NCBI RefSeq assembly: GCF_003626535.1
Contig: NZ_RBAL01000004.1
Span: forward strand, 248,001 to 312,000
Direction: 5' to 3'
From: Streptomyces hoynatensis
Lineage (GTDB): Bacteria > Actinomycetota > Actinomycetes > Streptomycetales > Streptomycetaceae
Length of the DNA stretch: 64,000 nucleotides
The notes below the pieces were generated by a model. That model had not been told where the DNA came from, searched no databases, and worked only from the letters and a program-made list of their open reading frames with translations. Both the position numbers and the translations under genes were made by a program. Below, in pieces: positions 52,094 through 62,004 of the stretch (position 1 is the stretch's first letter; each line of letters opens with the position of its first letter).

Positions 52094-52822
52094 ATGAATA
52101 AGAACGGGCGTGACCTCGGCGGGCCCATAGCCATTGTCAATCGTTTCGCGGTGCGGGGCGATGCCCGCCGTTTCGAGGAGGAATTGCTGCGGCACGCCCG
52201 GCTGGTCGGCGACCAGGAGGACGTCGACTCCGTGCTGACCCTGCGGCTGGTGCGGCGTCCCGGGGCCTATGTGCACGTGACCTTCTGGCGCACGCTCGGC
52301 GGGTTCATCGAGGCCGTGCACCGCCGCTCCTACCTCCGCCGGGCCAGGCGCCTGGGCGGCCTGGTGGAGACGGCAGCCGACCAGGCGGTCAGCGTCCGCA
52401 GCGCCAGGGGGGAGCGAGCCGGGGAGATCGCCGCCGCGGCGCGGGTGCGGGTGACGCGCTACCGGGTGGCGGGCAACGGCCGCGCCTTCGAACGGAATCT
52501 GTGGGACCGCGGCGACCTGCTCGCGCGCCAGGGGGCAGGCTGCGGCAGCCAGGTGCTGCGCTCCGCCCTGTGCCCGCAGTGCTACGTGGGCCTCGAATGG
52601 TCCCAGCACCGCGAGGAGTTCGAGGGCGTACTGCGCAACGAGCACTACCGCAGGCTGAGTTCGCTCATCGCCGAGGCGGCGGAGGCGGAGGTCGAGGACT
52701 CCCTCCACCTCGCCGGCCGGCCCGGCGCCCCGGTGCCGGCCGACGCGTCCCCTGCCCTTCGGGGGACGGGGCCCCGGCGCCCGGAGGGGGCCGGGGGAGC
52801 GCCGGGGCCCGGCGGCGGGTGA
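52094..52822 (+). CDS. Duplicated antibiotic-biosynthesis-monooxygenase-like protein
   Basis: A 242-residue protein built of two ABM (dimeric alpha-beta barrel) halves: residues ~12-95 (AIVNRFAVRGDARRFEEELL, YVHVTFWRTLGGFIEAV) and ~115-205 (VRVTRYRVAGNGRAFERNLW, YVGLEWSQHREEFEGVLRNE). Single-domain relatives act as cofactor-free monooxygenases, heme-degrading enzymes or polyketide-tailoring proteins; which applies is unknown. The tail is a disordered Pro/Gly stretch. GAAGGA precedes the ATG. It may be the boundary gene of the adjacent biosynthetic cluster. Confidence 0.75.
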   Translation: MNKNGRDLGGPIAIVNRFAVRGDARRFEEELLRHARLVGDQEDVDSVLTLRLVRRPGAYVHVTFWRTLGGFIEAVHRRSYLRRARRLGGLVETAADQAVSVRSARGERAGEIAAAARVRVTRYRVAGNGRAFERNLWDRGDLLARQGAGCGSQVLRSALCPQCYVGLEWSQHREEFEGVLRNEHYRRLSSLIAEAAEAEVEDSLHLAGRPGAPVPADASPALRGTGPRRPEGAGGAPGPGGG

Positions 52823-52898
52823 ACGCCGGGGGCCGCGGCGGCGCGCGGTCCCGTGGCCTGCCGCGGGGCCCGGCGCGGAGCCGGCAGGCCGCGGCGCC

Positions 52899-53525
52899 TC
52901 ACGGTATCCAGCCCGCCTCCGTGGCTATGCGCACGGCGTCCACCCGGTTCCTGGCGTTGAGCTTGGTGACGATGGTCGTCAGGTAGTTGCGCACCGTTCC
53001 CTTCGACAGGTAGAGGCAGCCCGCTATCTCCGCGGCATCCGCGCCCTGGGCGGCGAACCTGAGCACTTCGAGCTCCCTGGGGGACAGCGGATTCTCCTCG
53101 GAGTCCCAGGCGGCGAGCACCAGTTGGGGGTCGATGTAGCGGCGGCCCGCGGCCACCGCGCGTACCGCCTTGCTCAGCTGCTCCGCGGGGGCGTCCTTGA
53201 ACAGCAGGCCACCGACGCGGGCGCGCAGCGCCCTTCTGAGCGTCCCCGGCTGGCCCATGGCGGTCAGGATGAGTGTCTTGCACCCCGGGAGCCGCTCGTG
53301 CAGGGCGACGGCGGCGGCCAGCCCGTCGCCGCCCGGCATGACGATGTCGAGCACCGCCACGTCGGGCTGGGAGCGGAGGGCGGCCGGCAGGACGGCGTCG
53401 GCCCGGCTGACCGAGGAGACCACGCGCAGGTCCGGCTCAAGTTCGAGGAGCGCCACGAGGGCGCCCCTGATCATGTCGAAATCTTCAGCCAGCAGTACTT
53501 TTACTAATCGCACCAGTTCCCCCAT
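52899..53525 (-). CDS. LuxR-family response regulator with TTA codon
   Basis: A 208-residue NarL-type regulator. Receiver: VLLAEDFDMI acidic pair, phospho-acceptor Asp in VAVLDIVMPGGDG, LTAMG and LLFKDAP. DNA-binding: LSPRELEVLRFAAQG and YLSKGTVRNYLTTIVTKLNA. Codon 7 (53505-53507) is TTA, so full translation should need the bldA tRNA. Start at ATG 53525 (GGAAGAG upstream); a GTG at 53513 is possible. It overlaps the kinase gene by 41 bases and lies at the edge of the polyketide cluster. Confidence 0.9.
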   Translation of the reverse strand: MGELVRLVKVLLAEDFDMIRGALVALLELEPDLRVVSSVSRADAVLPAALRSQPDVAVLDIVMPGGDGLAAAVALHERLPGCKTLILTAMGQPGTLRRALRARVGGLLFKDAPAEQLSKAVRAVAAGRRYIDPQLVLAAWDSEENPLSPRELEVLRFAAQGADAAEIAGCLYLSKGTVRNYLTTIVTKLNARNRVDAVRIATEAGWIP

Positions 53526-54735
53526 TGAGCTCTTCCACCGTGGGCGCCGCGCATGCCGGGATTCCGCCTTCGACGGGGATCTCGGCCACGAGCCGGAAGC
53601 AGTCGCCGCTCACCCGTGCGTGGAGGCGTCCCCCCACTGCGGCAAGGCGTTCGGTGAGGTTCTCGATGCCGGCCCCGGCGTGCGGGGTGGGCGCGCCTTC
53701 TCTCGCACGGACACCATCGTTGACCAGCATAAGGTGAATGCCGTCCGCCCGGCAGTACGCCCTGAGGACGCACTTCTGGGCATTGCTGTGGCGGATGATG
53801 TTCGTCACTCCCTCCCGCAGGACGGTGGCGAGCAGCGCGTCGGTGGCGGGGGGCAGCGACTCGCACTCCTTGACGTCAACCTCCGTGGCGATATTGGCCG
53901 CTTCGAGTACTTGCGCCGCCGCTCGCGCCTCATTGGCGAGCGACAACTTCCGATATCGGCTGGAGAGGGTGCGGATGTCGGCGAGCGCCTGGCGGGAAAT
54001 CCGGAGCATGGAGGCGAGTTCGGCGCGCGCCAGTTCCGGGTCGACGGGAATCAGCCGATGGCTGAGTTCACCCTTGAGAGTGATGGCGGAGACGCTGTAA
54101 CCCAGCAGATCGTGCAAGTCCCTGGCCAGCCGGAGGCGTTCCGCGGCGACGGCGCGGTCGGCCAGGGCGGCCCGGCTCTCGTGGGCCTGCGCGGTGAGGG
54201 CGGCCAGGCGGCCGACGCCGTGCAGCACGAGCGCCACGACGGCGGCGGCGCAGCAGGTGCGCGCGAGGGGGAGCAGGTCACCGCCGAAGAGCAGGAGCGG
54301 GACCGCGATCAGCCCGCACAGCGGCCCGGCGGCCCCGGGGGGCAGTGCCAGCAGCGCGGCGCCCGCGGCCGGGCCGCACATCAGCGCCCAGTCGAGGCCG
54401 AGCCAGGGCAGGGGCAGGCAGGTGAGGAGAAGCTGGGCGGCGAGCGCGAGGGGGTGCGCGGCATTTCCCGTGCGCCTACCCGAGGCGCCAAATTCGTACT
54501 GGATGAAGATAATAAGAAATGCCAGAGCGGCGCAGGAGGAGACCCGAAGGGAACTGGCGTCCGGCCGGGCCGTGTGGAGGGCGGCCAGCGCCCCGCAGCA
54601 CCCCGTGACCGCGGCGGCCAGGCGGCGGGCCAGCCGCCGGGCGGAAGCGGCGGGGCCTTCCTCCGCGCCGGTGGCCCGGGATTCGGGCGGTGCGGCGGGA
54701 TCGCCGGGAAACGGGTTCGGATGACGCTGGTTCAT
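53485..54735 (-). CDS. Sensor histidine kinase (DesK/HisKA_3 type)
   Basis: A 416-residue membrane kinase. About five hydrophobic segments (VSSCAALAFLIIFIQYEF, ALAAQLLLTCLPLPWLGL, AAGAALLALPPGAAGPL, IAVPLLLFGGDLL and AAAVVALVLHGVG) precede the His box RLARDLHDLLGYSVSAITLK. The ATPase domain has REGVTNIIRHSNAQ and GAGIENLTERLAAVGGRL. The ATG at 54735 has only a weak ribosome site. Forms a two-component pair with the overlapping regulator gene; likely cluster-situated control. Confidence 0.88.
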   Translation of the reverse strand: MNQRHPNPFPGDPAAPPESRATGAEEGPAASARRLARRLAAAVTGCCGALAALHTARPDASSLRVSSCAALAFLIIFIQYEFGASGRRTGNAAHPLALAAQLLLTCLPLPWLGLDWALMCGPAAGAALLALPPGAAGPLCGLIAVPLLLFGGDLLPLARTCCAAAVVALVLHGVGRLAALTAQAHESRAALADRAVAAERLRLARDLHDLLGYSVSAITLKGELSHRLIPVDPELARAELASMLRISRQALADIRTLSSRYRKLSLANEARAAAQVLEAANIATEVDVKECESLPPATDALLATVLREGVTNIIRHSNAQKCVLRAYCRADGIHLMLVNDGVRAREGAPTPHAGAGIENLTERLAAVGGRLHARVSGDCFRLVAEIPVEGGIPACAAPTVEELNGGTGAISKSTAG

Positions 54736-55165
54736 GCTGCCGCCGAGGGGGAGTCCGTCCGGTATGCGGGGAACAGCCTGCCATGAGAATCTCCTGGCCG
54801 GAGTGCGATATTCCGATCGAGCGATGACGTCCTTGCGGAAAGTGTGGTTTTCGTGCGCGAAAGGCGCGGGTGCGCGTCGCGGAGGAACGCGTGCGCGCCG
54901 GATCGCACGCCGGTGCGAGCAAGGATCGAGGGGGGCGCGAGCGAGGCTCAAGGAGGCATTGGCGACTGCCGGGTTCGTGGGCTGGAAAGACTTCTCTGCA
55001 GATCTGTAGAACGTATATGCCCACATGAGATTTTCATGGCGGTGCTCATGACTCACGCACTGGGGACCGGAAGCCGCATCTGTGAGGCTCGGTGAACGTG
55101 AGGTTTTCAGTGCCGAACGCTTCGGGGGCGCTGCACAGTGAGGGACAGTGAGGGAAAGGCACCCG
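54736..55165. promoter_or_regulatory. Divergent region between kinase and SARP genes
   Basis: 430 bp without a gene. It is AT-richer than average around 55000-55060 (GAACGTATATGCCCAC, GAGATTTTCATGG) and holds the SARP promoter, whose boxes I cannot fix. GGGAAAGG lies before the SARP ATG; a short duplicated GTGAGGGA (55138 and 55148) is present. Confidence 0.45.
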
Positions 55166-55939
55166 ATGGAGATCAACGTACTGGGGCCCTTGGCGGCCCA
55201 CGACCGCGGCGTGTCGATCGTGCCGAGCGCGGCGAAGCCGCGGCAGCTGCTCGCGCTGCTGGCGCTGCACGCGGACCGCGTGGTGACCGTGCCGACGCTC
55301 ATGGAGGAGATCTGGGGGGAGTCGATCCCGCGCAGCGCGGCGACGACGCTGCAGACCTACATCCTCCAGCTGCGCCGCAAGATCGCCGCGTCGCTCGGCG
55401 GTGATCCGGGACGCCACGCCAAGGACGTCCTGGTCACCAGGCACGGCGGATACGTGCTCCGGGTGCGGCCTGGGCACCTGGACTACGAGGAGTTCGACCA
55501 GCTCGTCGGGGCGGGACGGCGCGCGCTCGAGGCAGGCGACGACCGGGCCGCCTCCGAACAGCTCGGCAGGGCGCTCGCCCTGTGGCGCGGGCCCGCGCTG
55601 GTGGACGTCAGGGTGGGCAGCGTGCTCGAACTCGAGGTGCTGCGCATGGAGGAGAGCCGGATGGCCGCCCTGGAGCGCAGGATCGAGGCGGACCTGCGCC
55701 TCGGCCGGCACGGGGAGCTCATCCCGGAGCTCCAGGTCCTCGCCGCCAGGCACCCGCTGCACGAGAACTTCTGCGGGCAGCTCATGGTGGCCCTGCACCG
55801 GGCGGGCAGCTCGTGGCGCGCGCTGGAGGCGTACCAGCGGCTGCGCGGCACCCTCGTCTCAGAGCTCGGCCTCGAACCCTCCCAGCGCCTGCAGCGCATC
55901 CAGCAGGCGGTGCTTTCCGGCAAGATGGTCGCCCCCTGA
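55166..55939 (+). CDS. SARP-family transcriptional activator
   Basis: A 257-residue Streptomyces antibiotic regulatory protein. The N-terminal OmpR-like winged helix (MEINVLGPLAAHDRGVSIV, KPRQLLALLALHADRVV, SAATTLQTYILQLRRKI, GGYVLRV) is followed by the bacterial transcriptional activation domain (residues ~100-250; LDYEEFDQLVGAGRRAL, RHPLHENFCGQLMVALHRAG, LEAYQRLRGTLVSELGLEP). SARPs activate biosynthetic operons by binding heptamer repeats. It lies next to the halogenase, PKS and AMP-ligase genes and is the likely pathway activator. Start at ATG 55166. Confidence 0.93.
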   Translation: MEINVLGPLAAHDRGVSIVPSAAKPRQLLALLALHADRVVTVPTLMEEIWGESIPRSAATTLQTYILQLRRKIAASLGGDPGRHAKDVLVTRHGGYVLRVRPGHLDYEEFDQLVGAGRRALEAGDDRAASEQLGRALALWRGPALVDVRVGSVLELEVLRMEESRMAALERRIEADLRLGRHGELIPELQVLAARHPLHENFCGQLMVALHRAGSSWRALEAYQRLRGTLVSELGLEPSQRLQRIQQAVLSGKMVAP

Positions 55940-56006
55940 GCCTGCCGGGAGGGCGGTGGACGCCGGGCCGCGGGGGAGCGGCGCCCACCACGGCCGACGC
56001 ACGACC

Positions 56007-56035
56007 GGGCCCCGGCGCTCTCGGCGCCGGGGCCC
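56007..56035. terminator. Bidirectional hairpin between SARP and halogenase genes
   Basis: GGGCCCCGGCGC (56007-56018) and GCGCCGGGGCCC (56024-56035) form a perfect 12-bp stem with a 5-base loop between two convergent stop codons. Confidence 0.75.
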
Positions 56036-56075
56036 TCGTCGGTGCGGCGGGGCCGGCCCAGCCCCGCCGCGGCCC

Positions 56076-57422
56076 TCAGAAACGGGGGGCGGCCGAGGGC
56101 GCCCGCAGGTCCCCGAGGTAGGGGTGCCACAGGTGGGTGGGGTCGTTCTCCACCGCCTCCACGATCTCCCGCATCGCGGTCAGCGCCTTCGGCTCCTGCT
56201 CCTCGTCGTAGACGTCGCCCTGGAGCATCTTCAGCACGTCCAGGCGGTACCTGTCGTCCTGCACGAAGGCCGTGAACAGGATGTTCAGCCGGTAGTAGAT
56301 GGTGATGAACTCGTACCAGTTCCGCACGCCGCGGCGCAGCTTCGTCTCGTAGGCCGTGAAACGCCCCTTGGTGAAGTCGCCCGCCTCGGCCGCCGCGATG
56401 ATGTCGTAGGAGGCGAGCCTGGCGCTGTTGAGCGCCACGCTCACCCCGCTGGAGAAGATGGGGTCGACGAACCGCGCCGCGTCGCCGATCAGCACGAAGT
56501 TGTCGCCCGTGATCTGCTTCATGGCGTAGCTGTAGTCGCCCTCCGTCTTCAGCGGCCGCACCTGCTCGCAGTTCTTCAGGACGTCCAGCAGCTCCGGGCG
56601 GCTCGCCACGGTCTCCCAGAAGAACTTCTCCCGGTCCCCGCCGTACTCCTTGAAGCGCTTCTTCTGGCTCACCACCCCGATGGACGTCACCGTGTCCGTG
56701 ATCGGGATCTGCCACACCCAGGTGTCGCTGACCGGCAGGAAGTGGATGAAGATGTAGTCGGCCTGGGCCTTGTCGACGGCCAGCGCCTTGCGGTCGAGCC
56801 CGTCGAACCAGGCGTGCACCGCGTACTGGTTGAAGATCGGGTCGGGGACCTTGAACTTCTCCTGGGTGCCCAGGTGCGTGCGCCGGCCGCTGGCGTCCAC
56901 GACCATCCGCACCGGAACGGGCGTGTTCCGGCGGCCCACCTGCAGGTTGAGCACCGGCAACGGGCCCGAGAAGTCCACCTTGCCGACCCGGACGCCCTGG
57001 TGGACCTGGGCGCCCAGGCTCTCGGCGTGCTTCAGCAGGATGTGGTCGAACTTCCCCCGGTCCACGTGGAAGGTGTAGTCCCGGTCGACGCCCGGCTGAT
57101 CGCGCTCGTTGAAGAGGATCTCGGCGGCGCGGAAGTCGTGGTCGAGGCCCCGGAATCCCAGGTGGTCGATGGGGCGCCGCTCGGCGGAGGTCCACGCCGC
57201 CCCGTACTTCTTCGGGAAGTTCGCCTCCTCGACCTTGGGCATCACCCCGGTCTCCAGAAGAACCGGGGTCGTGGCCGGCACCAGCGACTCCCCGACATGC
57301 TCCCTGGGGAAGTTCTCGCTCTCGAAGACGGCCACGGACAGCCCCGCCTTGGCCAGATATGAGGCGGCCGTCGAACCGGCGGGGCCGCCGCCGATGATGC
57401 CGATGTCGAACTCTGCGTCCAC
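56076..57422 (-). CDS. Flavin-dependent halogenase
   Basis: A 448-residue FADH2-dependent halogenase. FAD-binding GIIGGGPAGSTAASYLAKAG at the N-terminus, the halogenase-specific motif WxWxIP (TWVWQIPI, residues ~233-238) and the C-terminal FVDPIFSSGVSVALNSA. The overall sequence resembles the family acting on phenol or pyrrole substrates bound to carrier proteins more than free-tryptophan halogenases. This agrees with the stand-alone carrier protein gene just upstream. No flavin reductase gene is in the window. The GTG start follows AAGGAG. True halogenation versus plain hydroxylation cannot be settled by sequence alone. Confidence 0.85.
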   Translation of the reverse strand: MDAEFDIGIIGGGPAGSTAASYLAKAGLSVAVFESENFPREHVGESLVPATTPVLLETGVMPKVEEANFPKKYGAAWTSAERRPIDHLGFRGLDHDFRAAEILFNERDQPGVDRDYTFHVDRGKFDHILLKHAESLGAQVHQGVRVGKVDFSGPLPVLNLQVGRRNTPVPVRMVVDASGRRTHLGTQEKFKVPDPIFNQYAVHAWFDGLDRKALAVDKAQADYIFIHFLPVSDTWVWQIPITDTVTSIGVVSQKKRFKEYGGDREKFFWETVASRPELLDVLKNCEQVRPLKTEGDYSYAMKQITGDNFVLIGDAARFVDPIFSSGVSVALNSARLASYDIIAAAEAGDFTKGRFTAYETKLRRGVRNWYEFITIYYRLNILFTAFVQDDRYRLDVLKMLQGDVYDEEQEPKALTAMREIVEAVENDPTHLWHPYLGDLRAPSAAPRF

Positions 57423-57523
57423 GACGCTCTCCTTCTGGTCGGACCTGCTGGTTTCTGACCCGGTGATCGAAAATGCGGCCGGATGACGGCCGGCCGCGGC
57501 CCGGGCCGCGGCGGAACGGCGGC

Positions 57524-57796
57524 TCAGGCCGGCTGCAGCGCCAGCTTGTGGACCGTGTCGGTCATGGCGCGCAGACTCGCGAAGTGGCGGCCGGTCAGAT
57601 ACGTCGGCGGAATCGTCACTTTCAGCTCGTTCCTGATGAACGCGAGCAGCAGCGAGGTGTTCATCGAGGTGAGCACCCCCCATTCCAGAAGGGGCGAGTC
57701 AGGCGTGAGTTCGGTGGCCGCGGCGTCTTCCAGGAAGTTTTCCTGGATGTACTGGCTGAGCGCCTGGTAGATGGTCTCTCGGTCGGGTGCCGTCAC
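57524..57796 (-). CDS. Stand-alone acyl/peptidyl carrier protein
   Basis: A 90-residue carrier protein. The phosphopantetheine-attachment region reads LLEWGVLTSMNTSLLLAFI, in place of the usual GxDSL; the Ser of LTS is the likely modified residue. This form (EWGVLxSMNT) occurs in free carrier proteins of natural-product clusters. It is placed before the halogenase gene in the same direction with 101 bases between, so it probably presents the halogenase substrate. GGGAG precedes the GTG start. Confidence 0.82.
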   Translation of the reverse strand: MTAPDRETIYQALSQYIQENFLEDAAATELTPDSPLLEWGVLTSMNTSLLLAFIRNELKVTIPPTYLTGRHFASLRAMTDTVHKLALQPA

Positions 57797-58259
57797 GGAT
57801 TTCTCCCGGGATTCGCGGGCTGGCAGCCGGTGGTGAACTCGGCCATCCGAGAGTGCTTCAGGGCGGTGGAGGACGGCTTGGCTCGCGCTCAGGAAACGCA
57901 CCCGGCACGCGCGGGCGCGCGCATCCGCGAAACGGGTCCGCACACGCTCGCGCACCCGGCGGCGGCCCCGGCGCCTGGCGGGCGTGTGCGGAGGCGGCGA
58001 CGGGGGCGACGGGGGCGACGGGGAAGGGTGCCGCGGGGCTGCGTGAGGGGCGTGCTCGCGGGGGCGTGCGCGCAGGGGTGAGCCGAGGGGGGAGCGGCCC
58101 GTGGCCGGCGGCGAGGCGGGCGCGGCCGGCGCGTGGGCCCGTGCGCGGGCACGGCGCCGAGGCGCGGCAGGACGCGTCAGGGGCGCGCAAAGGGCCCGGC
58201 GCGCCGGGGCGTGGGTGGCCCGGCGCGCCGGAAGAGGCATCGCGATCGGCGCGTTCGGC
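57797..58259. other. 463-bp spacer with G-quadruplex-like run
   Basis: No gene. It lies between the carboxylase epsilon gene and the carrier protein gene on the same strand and probably holds a promoter for the latter. GGGGG/GGGGG/GGGG/GGG tracts at 58002-58028 match a G-quadruplex pattern on the plus strand. Confidence 0.45.
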
Positions 58260-58553
58260 TCAGGACCAGGCGCCGGCCCGCCAGGCGCCGACGGCGCGAG
58301 AGCCGGGCGCGCGCGTCATCCGGTACGCCGGCGAGGACCAGCGGGCGCCCGGCTCCGGCGCGGGCCGCTCGCCCGCCGCGGCCAGGGCGGCGAGCAGCGC
58401 GGTGACCGCGGCGGCGAGCTCCTCCTCGCCCGGATTCCCCCGCAGCACCCGGATGACCCCGCCCGGCCGCGTGCCGCCCCCGGAAACCCCCGCAGTCCCG
58501 CAGACCCCGTGGATCCCGGAACCCCCGGAGCCGCCGGGGCCCTCGCCGCTCAC
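58260..58553 (-). CDS. Acyl-CoA carboxylase epsilon subunit
   Basis: A 97-residue AccE/PccE-like protein. The N-terminal half is Gly-rich; the conserved part is [20 protein letters not shown] followed by a C-terminal [10 protein letters not shown] and a Trp-ending tail (AWRAGAWS), the pattern of actinobacterial epsilon subunits that bridge alpha and beta subunits. The GTG start overlaps the stop of the beta subunit gene (GTGA), confirming the assignment by context. Confidence 0.85.
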   Translation of the reverse strand: MSGEGPGGSGGSGIHGVCGTAGVSGGGTRPGGVIRVLRGNPGEEELAAAVTALLAALAAAGERPAPEPGARWSSPAYRMTRAPGSRAVGAWRAGAWS

Positions 58554-60178
58554 AGCGGGATGTTCCCGTGCTTGCGGGGCAGCCGCTCCCCGCGCTTGTC
58601 CCGCAGCGCGCGCAGCGCGGACGCCACCTGCTGCCTGGTCTCGTGCGGCATGATCACCGCGTCCACGTAGCCGCGCTCCGCCGCCAGGTACGGCGTGCAC
58701 AGCGTCTCCTCGTACTCCGCGAGCAGCCGTTCCCGCTCCGCCGCCGGGTCCTTTGCCGCCGCCAGGGCCCGCCGGTGCAGCACGTTCACCGCGCCCTCGC
58801 CGCCCATCACCGCGATCTCCGCCGTCGGCCAGGCCAGGTTGAGGTCCACGCCCAGATGCTTGGACCCCATCACCCCGTAGCCGCCGCCGAACGCCTTGCG
58901 GGTGATGACCGTGACCATTGGCACCGTCGCCTCGCAGTAGGCGTAGATCATCTTCGCGCCGCGCCTGATGATGCCGAGCCGCTCCTGCTCCACCGCGGGA
59001 AGGAAGCCCGGCACGTCGACGAAGGTGAGGATCGGCACGTGGAACGCGTCGCACAGCCGGATGAACCGGGCCGCCTTCTCGCTCGCGTCGATGTCGATCG
59101 CGCCCGCCGCGCGCATCGGCTGGTTGGCGACCACGCCCACGGAATGGCCCTCGACGCGGCCGAAGCCGCAGATCATGTGTGGGGCGAACAGCGGGTGCAC
59201 CTCGACGAGTTCCCCCTCGTCCAGCACCGTGTGCAGCACCCGCATCATGTCGTAGGGCCGGTTGCGCTGGTCCGGGATCAGGCTGTCGAGGGCGAGGTCC
59301 GCCTCGGTCGGCCCGGCCACCGGGGCCGCCGGATAGACCGGCGGCTCCGCCATGTTGTTGGACGGCAGGTGCCCGAGCACCAGGCGCACGTAGTCGAAGG
59401 CGTCCTTCTCGTCCTGCGCCAGGTAGTGCGCCGCGCCGCTGGCCGCGTTGTGCCCCAGCGCGCCGCCCAGCTCCTCCCGGCTCACCGAGTGGCCCGTCAC
59501 CGCCCGCAGCACCTCGGGCCCCGTGACGAACATGTGCGAGACCCCGTCCACCATCACCACCAGGTCGGTGATCGCCGGGGCGTACACCGCCCCGCCCGCG
59601 CAGGGGCCGATGATCAGCGAGATCTGCGGGATCACGCCCGAGGCGTCGACGTGCCGCCGGATCAGCTCGCCGTAGTAGGCCAGCGAGACCACGCCCTCCT
59701 GGATGCGGGCGCCGCCCGAGTCGTTGATGCCGATGATCGGGCAGCCGGTGCGCAGCGCCAGGTCCATCACCTTGACGACCTTCTCGCCGAAGACCTCGCC
59801 GAGGCTGCCGCCGAGCACGGTGAAGTCCTGCGCGAACACGCACACCCGGCGCCCGTCCACCGTCCCGTAGCCGGTGACCACCCCGTCGCCGAAGGGCCGG
59901 TTGCGATCCAGCCCGAAGTGCCGGGCGCGGTGCCTGGCCAGCGCGTCGAGCTCCACGAAGGAACCCGGGTCGAGCAGCGCGTCGATGCGCTCGCGCGCCG
60001 TCAGCTTGCCCTTCTCGTGCTGCCGCCGCGCCGGCTCCCCCTCCGACTGCGCCGCCAACGCGGCCCGGCGCCTGGCGAGTTCGGCGAGCTGCCGGGCCGT
60101 GCGCCCGGCCTCCCGGCCGGCCCCGGCGCCGCCGCCCGCCCCCGCCGCCCCGGCCCCGGGGGCCGTGGGGGCGGTCAC
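58550..60178 (-). CDS. Acyl-CoA carboxylase carboxyltransferase (beta) subunit
   Basis: A 542-residue PccB/AccB-type carboxyltransferase, making malonyl- or methylmalonyl-CoA (or a larger extender) from biotin-carboxyl. Motifs: [88 protein letters not shown] and a final KHGNIPL. The epsilon gene follows and the acyl-AMP ligase gene precedes with 4-base overlaps. No biotin-carrying alpha subunit is in the window, so a shared one is needed. It probably supplies PKS extender units. Confidence 0.94.
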   Translation of the reverse strand: MTAPTAPGAGAAGAGGGAGAGREAGRTARQLAELARRRAALAAQSEGEPARRQHEKGKLTARERIDALLDPGSFVELDALARHRARHFGLDRNRPFGDGVVTGYGTVDGRRVCVFAQDFTVLGGSLGEVFGEKVVKVMDLALRTGCPIIGINDSGGARIQEGVVSLAYYGELIRRHVDASGVIPQISLIIGPCAGGAVYAPAITDLVVMVDGVSHMFVTGPEVLRAVTGHSVSREELGGALGHNAASGAAHYLAQDEKDAFDYVRLVLGHLPSNNMAEPPVYPAAPVAGPTEADLALDSLIPDQRNRPYDMMRVLHTVLDEGELVEVHPLFAPHMICGFGRVEGHSVGVVANQPMRAAGAIDIDASEKAARFIRLCDAFHVPILTFVDVPGFLPAVEQERLGIIRRGAKMIYAYCEATVPMVTVITRKAFGGGYGVMGSKHLGVDLNLAWPTAEIAVMGGEGAVNVLHRRALAAAKDPAAERERLLAEYEETLCTPYLAAERGYVDAVIMPHETRQQVASALRALRDKRGERLPRKHGNIPL

Positions 60179-62004
60179 GGCCGCTCCCCGCCGGGCGCCG
60201 CGGGCGCCAGCTCACCGGCGAGATAGCGCTCCCGGCAGGCCCGCCGCTGCACCTTCCCGCTCGACGTCTTGGGCACCGAGCCGCGCCGCACCACCACCAC
60301 GTCCTCCACGTCGAGCCGCTGCCCCTCGAACACGGCCTCCCTGATCCGCTCGCACAGCGCCGCCACGCCCGTCTCCCGCACCACCCGGCCGTCCGCCTCC
60401 ACGACCACCACCAGCCGCTCGAAGGTGCCGTCGTCCACCGAGAACGCCGCCGCGCAGTTGGGCCGGAGGCCCGGGTCGGCGCGTTCCGCCGAGAGCTCGA
60501 TGTCCTGCGGGTAGAAGTTGCGGCCCTTGCGGACGATGACGTCCTTCAGGCGCCCGGTGACGAACAGTTCGCCCTCGTGCAGGAAGCCCAGGTCGCCGGT
60601 GCGCAGGAAGGTGCGCGGCGCGGCGTCCCCGGCCGCCCCGGCCGCCGGGTCGGCGAGGGTGGCCCGGAAGGTCTCCTCCGTCTCGCGCTCCTTGCCCCAG
60701 TAACCCGCCGCCACGCACGGGCCGGCGACCCAGATCTCGCCCACGCGGCCGGGCGGGCAGGGCTCGCGGGTGAGCGGATCGACGATCCGCAGCGTGGTCT
60801 CCCCGACGGCGACGCCGTTGCCCACCAGCTCCACCTGCCGCGTCCCCGGCCCGGTGGCCGGCTCGACCCGGTCCTCGTTCAGCGCCTCCACCGCGAGGCG
60901 CAGCACCACCGGCCGCCGGTCGCCCGGACTCCCCGTCGCCTTCAGGGTGTTCTCGGCCAGGCCGTAGCCGGGGCACATCGCCTCGGGCCGGAAACCGGCC
61001 GGCGCGAAGACCCGGGAGAAGTCCTCGATCACCGGCCACCTGACCGGCTCCGCGCCGTTGGCCGCCACCCGCCAGGAGGACAGGTCGAGCCCGGGCGGGA
61101 GGCCGAGCCGCCGCGCCTCGCGCACGCACAGCTCGTAGGCGAAGCTCGGCGCGGCGGCGTGCGTGCCCCGGAAGCGCGACATCGCCTCCAGCCACCGCCC
61201 GGGCCGCCGGATGAACGCGTCGGGCGCCATCAGGTAGGCCGGAGCCCCGGCCCACAGCGGGAGCACGATGCCGAACAGCATGCCCATGTCGTGGAAGTGC
61301 GGCAGCCAGGAGACGAACGTGCCGGCGGGGGCGCAGGGCCACAGCAGGTCCGTCTCCCTGACGTTGCTCAGGAAGTTGGCGTGGGTCACCATCACGCCCT
61401 TCGGGTGGCCGGTGGAACCCGAGGTGTACTGGAGCAGCGCCACGTCGCGGGGCGCGGGCAGCGGCTCGCGCCAGTCCCCCGGCGCGAGGTGTGCAAGCTC
61501 GTCCCCGGCCAGCAGCGTCAGGCCCTCAAGGAGGGGCGAGTCGCCGAACCTGGCGAGCAGTTCGGCGCGCGCCGCGGCCGTCGTCAGCACCACCCGCGCC
61601 CCCGCGTCCTCGGCGGTCCTGCGCAGCCGCTCGATGCCGAGCAGCCGCCGCGGCACCGGGACGGGCGCGGCGGGCACCCCGGCGTACATGCTGCCGAGCA
61701 GGCCGCGTACGAAGTCGAGGCCCGGCGGATACATCAGCACGACGGCCGACGCACCCCGGCCGGGGCCGGGCACGCCCGCGGCGCGCAGCGCGGCCGCCAC
61801 CCGGCCCGCGTCCTCGTCGAGCTGCCGGTAGGTCAGGGCCCCGGCGGGCTCCTCGCCCTCGGCGAGAAAGGTGTAGGCGATGGTGTCCGGATGGCGCGCG
61901 CTGCGCAGCCGCAGGGCTTCCGGGAGGGTCTGCACCTCCGCGGGCCGTGGCGGGCGTGCCGCAACGCGCGTCGCCGTCCCTGTGCCGGCCCAACTTGCGT
62001 CCAT
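60175..62004 (-). CDS. Fatty acyl-AMP ligase (FAAL-like)
   Basis: A 609-residue ANL-superfamily enzyme. P-loop [40 protein letters not shown] (FAAL signature), [29 protein letters not shown] and the C-terminal Lys in KTSSGKVQR. FAALs activate an acid as adenylate and load it on a carrier protein rather than CoA. It is between the PKS and the carboxylase on the same strand, so it likely loads the starter on the PKS or the free carrier. ATG 62004 is spaced best from GAGGGGG; an ATG at 62010 is in frame too. Confidence 0.92.
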   Translation of the reverse strand: MDASWAGTGTATRVAARPPRPAEVQTLPEALRLRSARHPDTIAYTFLAEGEEPAGALTYRQLDEDAGRVAAALRAAGVPGPGRGASAVVLMYPPGLDFVRGLLGSMYAGVPAAPVPVPRRLLGIERLRRTAEDAGARVVLTTAAARAELLARFGDSPLLEGLTLLAGDELAHLAPGDWREPLPAPRDVALLQYTSGSTGHPKGVMVTHANFLSNVRETDLLWPCAPAGTFVSWLPHFHDMGMLFGIVLPLWAGAPAYLMAPDAFIRRPGRWLEAMSRFRGTHAAAPSFAYELCVREARRLGLPPGLDLSSWRVAANGAEPVRWPVIEDFSRVFAPAGFRPEAMCPGYGLAENTLKATGSPGDRRPVVLRLAVEALNEDRVEPATGPGTRQVELVGNGVAVGETTLRIVDPLTREPCPPGRVGEIWVAGPCVAAGYWGKERETEETFRATLADPAAGAAGDAAPRTFLRTGDLGFLHEGELFVTGRLKDVIVRKGRNFYPQDIELSAERADPGLRPNCAAAFSVDDGTFERLVVVVEADGRVVRETGVAALCERIREAVFEGQRLDVEDVVVVRRGSVPKTSSGKVQRRACRERYLAGELAPAAPGGERP

